Assembly (NCBI GenBank): GCA_009785605.1
Contig: WQVY01000003.1
Coordinates: 1 to 64,000 of the forward strand
Direction of reading: 5' to 3'
Length of the DNA stretch: 64,000 nt
DNA from: Defluviitaleaceae bacterium
Lineage (GTDB): Bacteria; Bacillota; Clostridia; Lachnospirales; WQUN01
The notes below the pieces were generated by a model. That model made no database searches, was not told the DNA's origin, and saw only the letters and a program-made list of their open reading frames with translations. This document shows, one piece after another, positions 44,211-51,729 of the stretch. Position 1 is the stretch's first letter; each line of letters opens with the position of its first letter. The position numbers and the translations under genes were made by a program.

Positions 44211-44237
44211 GGCCCTGGATTTTCCGGGGCCGTTTTT
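44211..44237 (+). terminator. Rho-independent terminator of the folate operon
   Basis: 9-base stem GGCCCTGGA-TTT-TCCGGGGCC followed by GTTTTTT, 41 bases past the glyA stop. Confidence 0.9.
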
Positions 44238-44239
44238 TA

Positions 44240-44316
44240 TGCATGTAGGAAATTGCATGCAATTTCCACTTGCATCCGCAGCAAAGTGGCGTAGCCACTT
44301 TTATGCATGTAGGAAA
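44240..44316. repeat. Repeated post-terminator sequence (first copy, plus internal partial repeat)
   Basis: TGCATGTAGGAAATTGCATG at 44240-44259, continuing through CAATTTCCACTTGCATC. A related stretch follows the tRNA-Leu terminator at 51601-51638. TATGCATGTAGGAAAT recurs at 44302-44317. A small hairpin (AAAGTGGCGTAGCCACTTT) lies between. Confidence 0.55.
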
Positions 44317-44420
44317 TATAGCAATTCACCTTTAAATCTGTCCCGCCTGTCGCCGAAAAAGCGTTGAAACGCTCGCTATTTTCGGCTCGGTCGGGACCGT
44401 TTAAAGGGGGAATTGCTATA
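44317..44420. repeat. 104-base palindromic element (long hairpin)
   Basis: TATAGCAATTC (44317-44327) pairs with GAATTGCTATA (44410-44420); pairing resumes through CCTTTAAA/TTTAAAGG and an inner TCCCG...CGGGA stem down to a GCGTTGAAACGC tip. No coding capacity. It lies between the folate operon terminator and the rrf2 stop. Confidence 0.7.
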
Positions 44421-44425
44421 AATAT

Positions 44426-44815
44426 TTATGCCAGCATATCTAGTGTTTTTTCTTGGAGCGATTTTACCCATATGCCTTGTAACGCCCAAAATTCCTCGTT
44501 TATGCGGCATTTTGTACCGCCACTGCGAGACGAACCTTCTTCATCTTCGCTTATAAATAAACGTGTATCCATTGCCAACAAAACATCAAGCATACTAATC
44601 TTATCGGGTGCCTTCGAAAGGCGATATCCGCCATTTTTGCCCCGTGTGGAGTGAGCTATCCCGCTGTGTTCTAATTTTTTTAATATTTTATATGCAAAAT
44701 CAAGTGGCACATATTCCCTTGCCGAGATAGATTTTACTGTCTGCCTTTCCATGTTGCATAGGGACCGTACTACACGCATCGCATAGTTTCTTTCTTTTGT
44801 CAAAAACACATACAT
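44426..44815 (-). CDS. Rrf2-family transcriptional regulator
   Basis: About 130 residues. The winged helix (FLTKERNYAMRVVRSL, SAREYVPLDFAYKILKKLEHSGI, RGKNGGYRLSKAP) matches Rrf2/IscR/NsrR. One Cys (KCRIN) remains where IscR-like proteins carry three, so a cluster-binding version is doubtful. The start is ambiguous: ATG 44815 lies only two bases after AAGGAG, while GTG 44809 has ideal spacing and gives a typical MFLTKERNYAMR start. An array of AATTGTGG-like boxes covers its promoter. Confidence 0.9.
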   Translation of the reverse strand: MYVFLTKERNYAMRVVRSLCNMERQTVKSISAREYVPLDFAYKILKKLEHSGIAHSTRGKNGGYRLSKAPDKISMLDVLLAMDTRLFISEDEEGSSRSGGTKCRINEEFWALQGIWVKSLQEKTLDMLA

Positions 44816-44856
44816 CACTCCTTACATTTCTTGAGATTGGTGTTAAATATGAGAAT

Positions 44857-44932
44857 ATTATACAATAAGAATTGTGGAATAGAATTGTCCAAATTGATGC
44901 GAAATTGTGGCGTATTTGTGGCAATTGTGTGG
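44857..44932 (-). promoter_or_regulatory. rrf2 promoter with phased array of AATTGTGG-like boxes
   Basis: TATAAT (minus strand) at 44862-44857. Upstream lie AATTGTGG, AATTGTCC, AATTGATG, AATTGTGG, ATTTGTGG and AATTGTGTGG starting at 44870, 44883, 44892, 44903, 44914 and 44923, that is 9-13 bases apart. Confidence 0.5.
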
Positions 44933-44989
44933 CAAAATCAATTTCGCTTGCGTCTTCATCATTTTGCATAAAGAATGTATACTAGACTA

Positions 44990-45149
44990 AGAAGCTGTAT
45001 TCAACTCCGACAATGGTGACTTTTCGCGACAGATTTTTGCCAATTGAGGCGGGTCTGACGCGGCTGATAAGGCAAGCAAGGAGGGGCCAACGAAAAGTGG
45101 CAGAAATCTGACCGAAAAGACGCCGTTGGCGGGATTGAATACAGCTTCT
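44990..45149. repeat. MITE-like element, copy C (160 bases)
   Basis: Terminal inverted repeats AGAAGCTGTATTCAA (44990-45004) and TTGAATACAGCTTCT (45135-45149) are perfect over 15 bases. Inner parts also pair (CTTTTCG/CGAAAAG, CAGATTT/AAATCTG with offsets). Same termini as the elements at 10859 and 62180 but a different interior. It lies in the 368-base gap between rrf2 and the HPt gene. Confidence 0.75.
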
Positions 45150-45183
45150 AAACTACACTACTGTATTTTAAGCGAGGTATCGT

Positions 45184-45537
45184 ATGTTATTTCTTTTATA
45201 TAACGACCACAATGCCACAAGCAGCGCCGATATGATTGATAATGAGTTGCTGCAAGAAATGAAAGCGTTGTTTATAAAGAGTAATAAATATACAATAAAG
45301 AATATTGACCAATCTATGAATCATGGGCTATTGGCAGATGCTCATAGGCTGGTGCATACACTAAAGAGCTCAGCATTGCTTATTGGCCAAGCGCGGCTTA
45401 GCAGTATTGCATACGAAGCAGAAGGCTTGCTAAAAGCAAATACACAGTTACCGCGCATACTTTTTAATAAACTGGAAAAAGAGTTAACACGAGTCTTGAA
45501 TGAGTTAAGTACAGCAACACAAGGAGATAGCGTATGA
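45184..45537 (+). CDS. Stand-alone HPt (histidine phosphotransfer) domain protein
   Basis: 117 residues; AGCGAGGTATCGT precedes the ATG. The HPt phospho-His is in AHRLVHTLKSSALLIG (H-x-L-K-S pattern), set in an all-helical domain. HPt proteins relay phosphate between a hybrid kinase and a response regulator. The response regulator gene begins four bases before this stop, so the two are a pair, but no kinase is nearby. Confidence 0.88.
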   Translation: MLFLLYNDHNATSSADMIDNELLQEMKALFIKSNKYTIKNIDQSMNHGLLADAHRLVHTLKSSALLIGQARLSSIAYEAEGLLKANTQLPRILFNKLEKELTRVLNELSTATQGDSV

Positions 45538-46238
45538 ATAGTATAATTTATGTGGCTGATGACGACGCAGTTAACCTGCGGATGGTACAAGCTATATTGG
45601 AAAGGGAAGGCCTTCATGTAGAGTGCTTCGAGAGTGGCGACTTATTGTATGAGGCTTTTTTGCGTAAAAAATGCAACTTAGTGATACTGGACGTGCTAAT
45701 GCCTGGCAACGACGGCTTCACAGTTGGCGCTAAAATAAGGCAGATATCAAACTTACCTATTATTGTACTAACCGGGCAAGAGTCCGATGATGATTATATT
45801 TTTGGTATCTCACTTGGGCTGGATGTGTATCTTACTAAGCCCTTTAACCCTGCAAAACTTGTTGCCCATGTAAGGACATTGCTAATAAAGGCCGAGCTTG
45901 GTAATCCACAGCAGCTTATTCAGCCAGAAGATAAACCTGCAATAATAACATACGCAGATATTACAATTGATACCAACAAGCTTACAGCCCAATGCAGTAA
46001 CAGTAAGCTTCAACTAACACACACAGAGCTAAACCTTTTAACATATATGTTTAGAAATCAAAACAAAGCAGTATCAAGGGACGAACTCTTAAACGCTGTG
46101 TGGGGGTACAATAGTGTTGTAGGGTCCAGAGCTATAGATGACGCAATAAAACGCTTGCGAAAAAAACTAACAGATGCCAAAACCCGGGTTTCTATTGACA
46201 CTGTAAGGGGGTTTGGTTTTAGGGTTAGCGAAAGTTAA
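45534..46238 (+). CDS. OmpR-family response regulator partnered with HPt
   Basis: 234 residues: receiver (VADDDAVNLRMVQ, phospho-Asp in LVILDVLMPGNDG, PIIVLTGQ, LTKPFNP) and winged-helix output domain (LTHTELNLLTYMF, AIDDAIKRLRKKL). Overlaps the HPt gene by four bases. The kinase that feeds this relay must be encoded elsewhere. Confidence 0.93.
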   Translation: MNSIIYVADDDAVNLRMVQAILEREGLHVECFESGDLLYEAFLRKKCNLVILDVLMPGNDGFTVGAKIRQISNLPIIVLTGQESDDDYIFGISLGLDVYLTKPFNPAKLVAHVRTLLIKAELGNPQQLIQPEDKPAIITYADITIDTNKLTAQCSNSKLQLTHTELNLLTYMFRNQNKAVSRDELLNAVWGYNSVVGSRAIDDAIKRLRKKLTDAKTRVSIDTVRGFGFRVSES

Positions 46239-46294
46239 TTAGAGTTCTCCGGAAACTCCGAATAAGTCAATTGAAAATTTGAAAGGAGATTCAC

Positions 46295-47581
46295 ATGAAA
46301 AAAAAGAGGTATGCATTAGTAGGCACTGGCGGGCGCGCCAGGATGTTTTACAAGGCAGTGGCAGAAACATATAAAGACACAAGCGAGCTGGTAGCATTTT
46401 GTGACCTAAGCCAGACCCGTATGGATTATACAAACAAGGTGCTAAAAGAAGAATGCGGCCATGCACCTGTCCCAACCTATAATTATACGGACTTTGAAAA
46501 AATGATTGATGAAACCCGGCCAGATACCGTAATCGTAACCACTGTTGACCGCACTCATCATGATTTTATTATCCGCGCAATGGACAAAGGCTGCGATGCA
46601 ATAACAGAAAAACCAATGACAACAGACGAAAAAAAAGCCCAAGCTATACTAGACGCCATAAAGCGTACGGGCAAAGATTTGCGTGTTACATTTAACTACC
46701 GCTACGCGCCAACCAACACCAAAGTCCGTGAGCTTATTATGGATGATGTGATTGGCGAGGTATTTTCTGTCCATTTTGAGTGGTTGCTCAACACCCAACA
46801 TGGTGCAGATTATTATAGGCGTTGGCACCGCAATAAAATCAACAGCGGCGGTTTGCTCGTACACAAATCTACCCATCATTTTGACTTGGTAAACTTTTGG
46901 CTTGGTGCTAGGCCAGAGACTGTTTTTGCCTTTGGTGAGCTCAATTTTTATGGCAAGCACAACGCCGAAAGGCGTGGGGTTGATAAATTCTATTACCGTA
47001 GTCATGGCAGTGACGCCGCAAAAGGCGACCCATTTGCTATAGATATGGAGAAGAACGAAGGCTTAAAGAGCCTGTACTTAGATGCAGAAGGTGATAGCGG
47101 CTACCTACGAGACAGAAGTGTATTTGGGGACGATATAAGCATAGAGGATACTATGGGTGTGCTAGTAAAATACAATACCAATGCTATCCTAACATACTCA
47201 CTCAACAGCTACATGCCGTGGGAGGGATACAATGTTTATATTAACGGCTCCAAAGGCCGTATAGAATACCGCGTAACAGAAAGCAGCTACATCAACGCCG
47301 GCGGTGAGCCAGGTGTAGAAGGTGCATATACCGGAAGCTCAATTGTTGTACAGCCTATGTTTGGCAAGCCTTACGAAGTCACAGTTGAAAGAAAAAAAGG
47401 TGGCCATGGTGGTGGCGATGTTGTTATGCTTGAAGATATCTTTGGAAACCCTAAGCCGGATAAGTTTCGCCGGGCGGCAGGTGTCGTAGAGGGGTGCGCT
47501 TCTATTATTACTGGGATTGCGGCCAACAAGTCTATTGCCGGTGGGCAGGCTATCAGGGTAAAAGATTTATTGGATTATTAG
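46295..47581 (+). CDS. Gfo/Idh/MocA-family NAD(P)-dependent oxidoreductase
   Basis: 428 residues; GAAAGGAGATTCAC precedes the ATG. The Rossmann start RYALVGTGGRARMFYKAV, TVDRTHHDFIIRAMDKGCD, ITEKPMTTDEKKA (the EKP motif) and a C-terminal substrate domain are clear. Family members oxidise or reduce hydroxyl groups of sugars and inositols. Substrate unknown; fucI and the glycosidase in the same window make a sugar likely. Followed by a bidirectional terminator. Confidence 0.92.
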   Translation: MKKKRYALVGTGGRARMFYKAVAETYKDTSELVAFCDLSQTRMDYTNKVLKEECGHAPVPTYNYTDFEKMIDETRPDTVIVTTVDRTHHDFIIRAMDKGCDAITEKPMTTDEKKAQAILDAIKRTGKDLRVTFNYRYAPTNTKVRELIMDDVIGEVFSVHFEWLLNTQHGADYYRRWHRNKINSGGLLVHKSTHHFDLVNFWLGARPETVFAFGELNFYGKHNAERRGVDKFYYRSHGSDAAKGDPFAIDMEKNEGLKSLYLDAEGDSGYLRDRSVFGDDISIEDTMGVLVKYNTNAILTYSLNSYMPWEGYNVYINGSKGRIEYRVTESSYINAGGEPGVEGAYTGSSIVVQPMFGKPYEVTVERKKGGHGGGDVVMLEDIFGNPKPDKFRRAAGVVEGCASIITGIAANKSIAGGQAIRVKDLLDY

Positions 47582-47647
47582 AATATGGTCTGGTTTTGAT
47601 AGTATTGTAAGAAGCGATCGTTGATTTTTTGCGATTATTTAGCGTAG

Positions 47648-47669
47648 TACGGCCTCTTTTGGGGCCGTA
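47648..47669. terminator. Bidirectional terminator between convergent genes
   Basis: TACGGCC-(8)-GGCCGTA stem between the oxidoreductase and acetyltransferase genes, with T-rich loop and flanks. Confidence 0.7.
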
Positions 47670-47687
47670 TTTGCGTTTTTGCATATG

Positions 47688-48194
47688 TTAAATATTTTTG
47701 CAGTAGCGTACGCCAGTTGCATTATACGGCTCTATGTTTTGTGTTGTGCCGTCATGTACATAGCCCAGCTTTTCGTAAAAGGCCCGTGCTGCGGCATTTT
47801 TTTCGAATGTCCAGATACATATCTCATTGTAACCGCGCGTGATGGCTATTGTTTCGCAGTACATGGCCAGTGCTGTGCCTATCCCTTTACCCTGGAGGCA
47901 TGGGTCCACATACAGCGCGCCCAGCTCAAAGGCATGTGGTTTATCTTGGTCCCCGCATGAGCCTACCATCAAGAATGCCCTTATGATACCATCGTCGTAT
48001 ACATATCTATCTTGTTCGTAGCTTGTATTATCATTTTTGGAAAATTGCTCTGCCAGCTTTTCTGCCCGGCCGGTAACGCTTAGCTCATTAAACAAGTGCT
48101 CATCCGAAACAATCCCGCGATATGCGCATCGCCAACCAAATACGCGAATCTCGGCTACACGCGATATGTCAGATGCTTTCATAGGTCTTATCAT
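47688..48194 (-). CDS. GNAT-family N-acetyltransferase
   Basis: 168 residues from the ATG at 48194 (GAGGTAACTGTG before it). IRPMKASDISRVAEI opens the fold and LYVDPCLQGKGIGTALAMYC is the acetyl-CoA-binding motif; FEKNAAARAFYEKLGYV is typical of the family. Acceptor unknown. It follows the carboxypeptidase gene by 10 bases on the same strand. Confidence 0.9.
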   Translation of the reverse strand: MIRPMKASDISRVAEIRVFGWRCAYRGIVSDEHLFNELSVTGRAEKLAEQFSKNDNTSYEQDRYVYDDGIIRAFLMVGSCGDQDKPHAFELGALYVDPCLQGKGIGTALAMYCETIAITRGYNEICIWTFEKNAAARAFYEKLGYVHDGTTQNIEPYNATGVRYCKNI

Positions 48195-48204
48195 CACAGT
48201 TACC

Positions 48205-49467
48205 TCAATATAGTTTTGTGTCTTGGTTTGTTATTATCACAGCTACCCTGTTGTTGCTATCCCAATATGCAATACCCCCTAGTGCTTCTGCTATAGCCCT
48301 AAGTGGTAGCATAAGCCGGCCATTTATCATCTGTTGCGGTACCTCTGGGATTATTATATCCCCATTAATACTAAAAACATCACCATAGGCAGGGATAATA
48401 ATTTGCAATTGTTGGTTAGATAGTATAGCAGCTCGTTGTTGACTATCCCAACCAACCGTGAAACCCATTTTTTCAAACACACCACGTACAGGTACCATTG
48501 TTACGCCATCTATTATAAACGGTTGCTGGTCAGGGAAGTAGACTTTATTATCGTCAACTATAACTGTAACCGGCTCTGAGTCTGCTCGCTGGTTTTTGTC
48601 GGCGGTTCGTCTTGCGATTTCTATCAAACCATATTCTAGTAGCGTAATACTGTCGCTAAAACGGTCTTGGCTACTACTTGCACCCATAACCACAGCTATA
48701 ACACGGTGACCGTCGCGTTCTGCTGTTGATGCCAAGCAAAACCCAGCTTCCCTGCTTGTACCTGTACGAAAGCCGTCTGCATATGTGAAATAAAAATCAC
48801 CACTATGCATTAATAAGTTTGTGTTGTTGCGCACTATACCCCCAAACGCAAAAGATGTAGCAGAAGTTACACGCAATATGTCAGGGTATCGCGTAATAAA
48901 CTCTCTAACAAGTATGGCTATAGAGTAGGCAGTTGTGTAGTGCAGTAGTGCCCCATGTACATTGTTAAAATAAGCTGTCATGCCTATAGCACGGGCAGAT
49001 TCGTTCATCCTTTGTACAAAAGCATCCTCGCAGCCAGATATAAATTCTGCAACTGCTATACATGCGCCGTTGGATGAAAGCGTCATCATAAGGTGGAGTA
49101 ATGTGTCCACGCTAACATATGACCCCGCCTGTATCGGCAGTACTGCCCCTTGAATACTTATGTCAGCAGATACCATAGCTGCATTAGTACTTACAGGGAT
49201 AAGTGTGTCCAGTGTAAGATTCCCGGCTTCTATTTCTTCATATACCACAAATGCTGTCATAGCCTTTGTCATACTTGCGGGTGCCCGTAGGCTATGTGCA
49301 TCTTTTTCAAATAAAATTTCACCTGTTGCGAAGTCAATAACTACAGCCGAAGGTGAGGCTATGTTATGACTACCTCCGGGTAGGCCAAGAAGTGAAAATA
49401 GTGGAGTCGCAAAGATTATAGCGCACAGTAAAACAATACATATAAATGAGTATGTATATTTTTTCAT
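48205..49467 (-). CDS. D-Ala-D-Ala carboxypeptidase-like (S11) protein with copper-amine-oxidase-type stalk
   Basis: 420 residues with a signal peptide (to about 30). The S11 domain has SMTK in APASMTKAM and SSN in TLSSNGACIA. The third motif, normally KTG, reads RTG (DGFRTGTS). Residues from about 305 form a copper-amine-oxidase N-terminal-like domain (PFIIDGVTMVPVRGVFEKMG, MLPLRAIAEALGG), used as a wall or surface stalk in Clostridia. The K-to-R change may lower activity. Separate from the DacA at 14588. Confidence 0.88.
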   Translation of the reverse strand: MKKYTYSFICIVLLCAIIFATPLFSLLGLPGGSHNIASPSAVVIDFATGEILFEKDAHSLRAPASMTKAMTAFVVYEEIEAGNLTLDTLIPVSTNAAMVSADISIQGAVLPIQAGSYVSVDTLLHLMMTLSSNGACIAVAEFISGCEDAFVQRMNESARAIGMTAYFNNVHGALLHYTTAYSIAILVREFITRYPDILRVTSATSFAFGGIVRNNTNLLMHSGDFYFTYADGFRTGTSREAGFCLASTAERDGHRVIAVVMGASSSQDRFSDSITLLEYGLIEIARRTADKNQRADSEPVTVIVDDNKVYFPDQQPFIIDGVTMVPVRGVFEKMGFTVGWDSQQRAAILSNQQLQIIIPAYGDVFSINGDIIIPEVPQQMINGRLMLPLRAIAEALGGIAYWDSNNRVAVIITNQDTKLY

Positions 49468-49524
49468 GAAATAACACTCCTCTGGGATTTTGTACCATTT
49501 TATACCAAGGCCTGGTGTTAATCA

Positions 49525-49563
49525 ACATGGGTATTTTCAATTTACCTTTCACCCATGTATAAT
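49525..49563 (+). promoter_or_regulatory. fucI promoter flanked by inverted-repeat operator candidate
   Basis: ACATGGGT (49525-49532) and ACCCATGT (49551-49558) form a perfect inverted repeat around a candidate -35 (TTTCAA, 49535-49540). The right arm abuts the -10 TATAAT (49558-49563). Confidence 0.55.
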
Positions 49564-49600
49564 CACAAATAAATCGAAATACAAAATTGGGAGGTACTGC

Positions 49601-51394
49601 ATGAACAAACTCAACTACCCCAAAATTGGCATAAGGCCCACCATAGACGGGCGCTGGGGCGGGGTGCGCGAAAGCTTGGAAGATAAAACTATGGCAATGG
49701 CAAAAGCAGCAGCAGAGCTTATATCCGCTAACCTGCGCTACCCAGACGGCACCCCACTAAAATGTGTAATAAGCCCAACCACTATTGGCGGCGGTGCCGA
49801 AGCTGCCATATGTGAAGATGCCTTTAATGCACAAAATGTTATCGCGACATTAACCGTCACGCCCTGCTGGTGCTATGGGTCAGAAACATTTGACATGAAC
49901 CCGCGCACGATTAAGGCCGTCTGGGGCTTTAACGGGACAGAGCGCCCTGGTGCGGTATATCTGGCAGCAGTAATGTCCGCATATGCACAAAAAGGACTTC
50001 CCGCATTTAGTATTTATGGCCGTGACGTGCAAGACCTAGACGATAACACCGTACCTGCAGATGTAAGCGAAAAAATCTTAAACTTTGCAAAATGCGCCGC
50101 TGCTGTGGGCTGGATGCGCAATAAATCCTATGTAAACATGGGTGGCGTGTCTATGGGTATAGCCGGGAGCTATTGCAACGAGAGCTTTTTCCAAAAATAC
50201 TTGGGTATCCGCGCCGAATGGGTTGACCTGACAGAGCTGCTGCGCCGTATGAAGTTAGGCATATACGACCATGCCGAGTATGAAAAAGCCCTAGCATGGA
50301 TTAAAACCAAGTGCAACGAAGGCTATGACAAAAATGAAGGTAAGACACTGCCAGCGATTATTACAAAGTCCAAGGTAGTTCCCCCTAGTGAGGATTGGGA
50401 GTTTATCGCAAAAATGACCGTGATTGTAAACGATATATTGTTTGGTAATCCCAAACTTAAAGAGCTTGGCTGGCACGAGGAAGCCCTTGGCAAAAATGCT
50501 GTAGCAGGTGGCTTCCAAGGTCAGCGCCACTGGACAGACTGGCTACCCAATGGTGATTTTACAGAGGCAATACTAGCCACGACATTTGACTGGAACGGCC
50601 CCAAAGAGCCAACTGCATTCGCCACAGAAAATGATACCCTTAACGGTGTATCAATGCTTTTTGGCAAGTTAATTTCGGATACAGCTCCATGCTTCCATGA
50701 TGTGCGTACGTACTGGAGCCCGGAAGCTGTAGAGCGTGTAAGTGGAAAGAAGCTTGAAGGCGCCGCAAAAGCTGGGTTTATACACTTAGTAAACTCTGGA
50801 GCATCTGCACTTGATGGTACAGGCGCGGCCAAAGATGAAAACGGAAAAGGCTGCATGAAGCCTTGGTGGGACATGACACAGGAAGATATCGCAGCTTGCT
50901 TAGAAGCTACACAGTGGAGCCGTGCAGACTATGGATATTTCCGCGGCGGTGGATATTCTAGCAACTATAAAAATGTCGCCGAAATGCCTGTGACTTTGCT
51001 TAGGGTAAACCTAGTCGACGGCATTGGCCCAACGTTACAAATTGCCCAGGGGCATACTGTTTTACTAGATGACAAGACCCACGATGCCCTAGACCACCGG
51101 ACAGACCCGACCTGGCCCACGACCTGGTTTGTGCCAGAGCTGACAGGTGAAGGCGCGTTCAAAGACGTGTATGGTCTTATGGCTGCGTGGGGTGCAAACC
51201 ACGGCGTAACGGTATATGGCCACGTTGGCGATAGGCTTCTAACATTGGCTAGTATGTTGCGCATCCCTGTGGCCCTTCATAATGTAAAGGCCAGTCAAAT
51301 TTTTAGGCCTCATGCATGGGCAGCTTTTGGGACAGACTCGGCCGAAGCGGCAGACTACCGTGCTTGTGAGACCTATGGCGCGTTATATAAATAG
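49601..51394 (+). CDS. fucI: L-fucose isomerase
   Basis: 597 residues from the ATG at 49601 (GGGAGGTACTGC before it), the usual length. YPKIGIRPTIDGRWGGVRES opens the protein; AFATENDTLNGVSMLF and FHDVRTYWSPEAV hold acidic metal ligands, and IFRPHAWAAFG the C-terminal His. It converts L-fucose to L-fuculose in the cytoplasm. Its product, once phosphorylated, would feed the aldolase of the microcompartment operon. The kinase is not in the window. It is a single gene with its own promoter. Confidence 0.96.
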   Translation: MNKLNYPKIGIRPTIDGRWGGVRESLEDKTMAMAKAAAELISANLRYPDGTPLKCVISPTTIGGGAEAAICEDAFNAQNVIATLTVTPCWCYGSETFDMNPRTIKAVWGFNGTERPGAVYLAAVMSAYAQKGLPAFSIYGRDVQDLDDNTVPADVSEKILNFAKCAAAVGWMRNKSYVNMGGVSMGIAGSYCNESFFQKYLGIRAEWVDLTELLRRMKLGIYDHAEYEKALAWIKTKCNEGYDKNEGKTLPAIITKSKVVPPSEDWEFIAKMTVIVNDILFGNPKLKELGWHEEALGKNAVAGGFQGQRHWTDWLPNGDFTEAILATTFDWNGPKEPTAFATENDTLNGVSMLFGKLISDTAPCFHDVRTYWSPEAVERVSGKKLEGAAKAGFIHLVNSGASALDGTGAAKDENGKGCMKPWWDMTQEDIAACLEATQWSRADYGYFRGGGYSSNYKNVAEMPVTLLRVNLVDGIGPTLQIAQGHTVLLDDKTHDALDHRTDPTWPTTWFVPELTGEGAFKDVYGLMAAWGANHGVTVYGHVGDRLLTLASMLRIPVALHNVKASQIFRPHAWAAFGTDSAEAADYRACETYGALYK

Positions 51395-51432
51395 CTGAAT
51401 AAAGTGTGAATTGTTATAACCAGCGCAAAAGC

Positions 51433-51461
51433 TTGACACCGACACATTAGCATATTACAAT
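51433..51461 (+). promoter_or_regulatory. Strong promoter of tRNA-Leu
   Basis: TTGACA (51433-51438), 17-base spacer, TACAAT (51456-51461), ending 14 bases before the tRNA. Confidence 0.75.
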
Positions 51462-51475
51462 CCCTTTCGTGAAAC

Positions 51476-51558
51476 GCAACTGTGGCGGAATTGGCATACG
51501 CGCTAGACTAAGGATCTAGTGGTCCTAGACCTTGCAGGTTCAAGTCCTGTCAGTTGCA
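51476..51558 (+). tRNA. tRNA-Leu(AAG)
   Basis: Acceptor arms GCAACTG (51476-51482) and CAGTTGC (51551-51557) with discriminator A. D-arm region GCGGAATTGGCATACGC, anticodon stem CTAGA/TCTAG with loop CTAAGGA (anticodon AAG), long class II variable arm GGTC-CTA-GACC and T-arm GCAGG-TTCAAGT-CCTGT. CCA is not encoded directly at the end. Confidence 0.93.
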
Positions 51559-51570
51559 AACCATAAAAAC

Positions 51571-51599
51571 GGAGCCTCCGCAGACGGGGCTCCTTTTTT
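51571..51599 (+). terminator. Terminator of tRNA-Leu
   Basis: GGAGCC-t-CCG/CGG-GGCTCC stem with CAGA loop, followed by TTTTTT. Confidence 0.9.
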
Positions 51600-51600
51600 G

Positions 51601-51638
51601 TGCCTGTAGAAAATTGGATGCAATTTTCACTTGCATCT
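51601..51638. repeat. Repeated post-terminator sequence, second copy
   Basis: TGCCTGTAGAAAATTGGATG, continuing CAATTTTCACTTGCATC, matches 44240-44276 with a few changes. Both copies directly follow a terminator T-run. Confidence 0.55.
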
Positions 51639-51729
51639 ACTGTTATTAGCCACAATTGACAACAATGCTTTATCATGCCAGAATTATATCAGGCAACACT
51701 TTGCAATTTACAAATGATAGGAGTTTAAA

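Noticed and set aside
44317-44420. CRISPR-like repeat
   Set aside because: It is a single palindrome, not a series of direct repeats with unique spacers; no cas genes are in the window.
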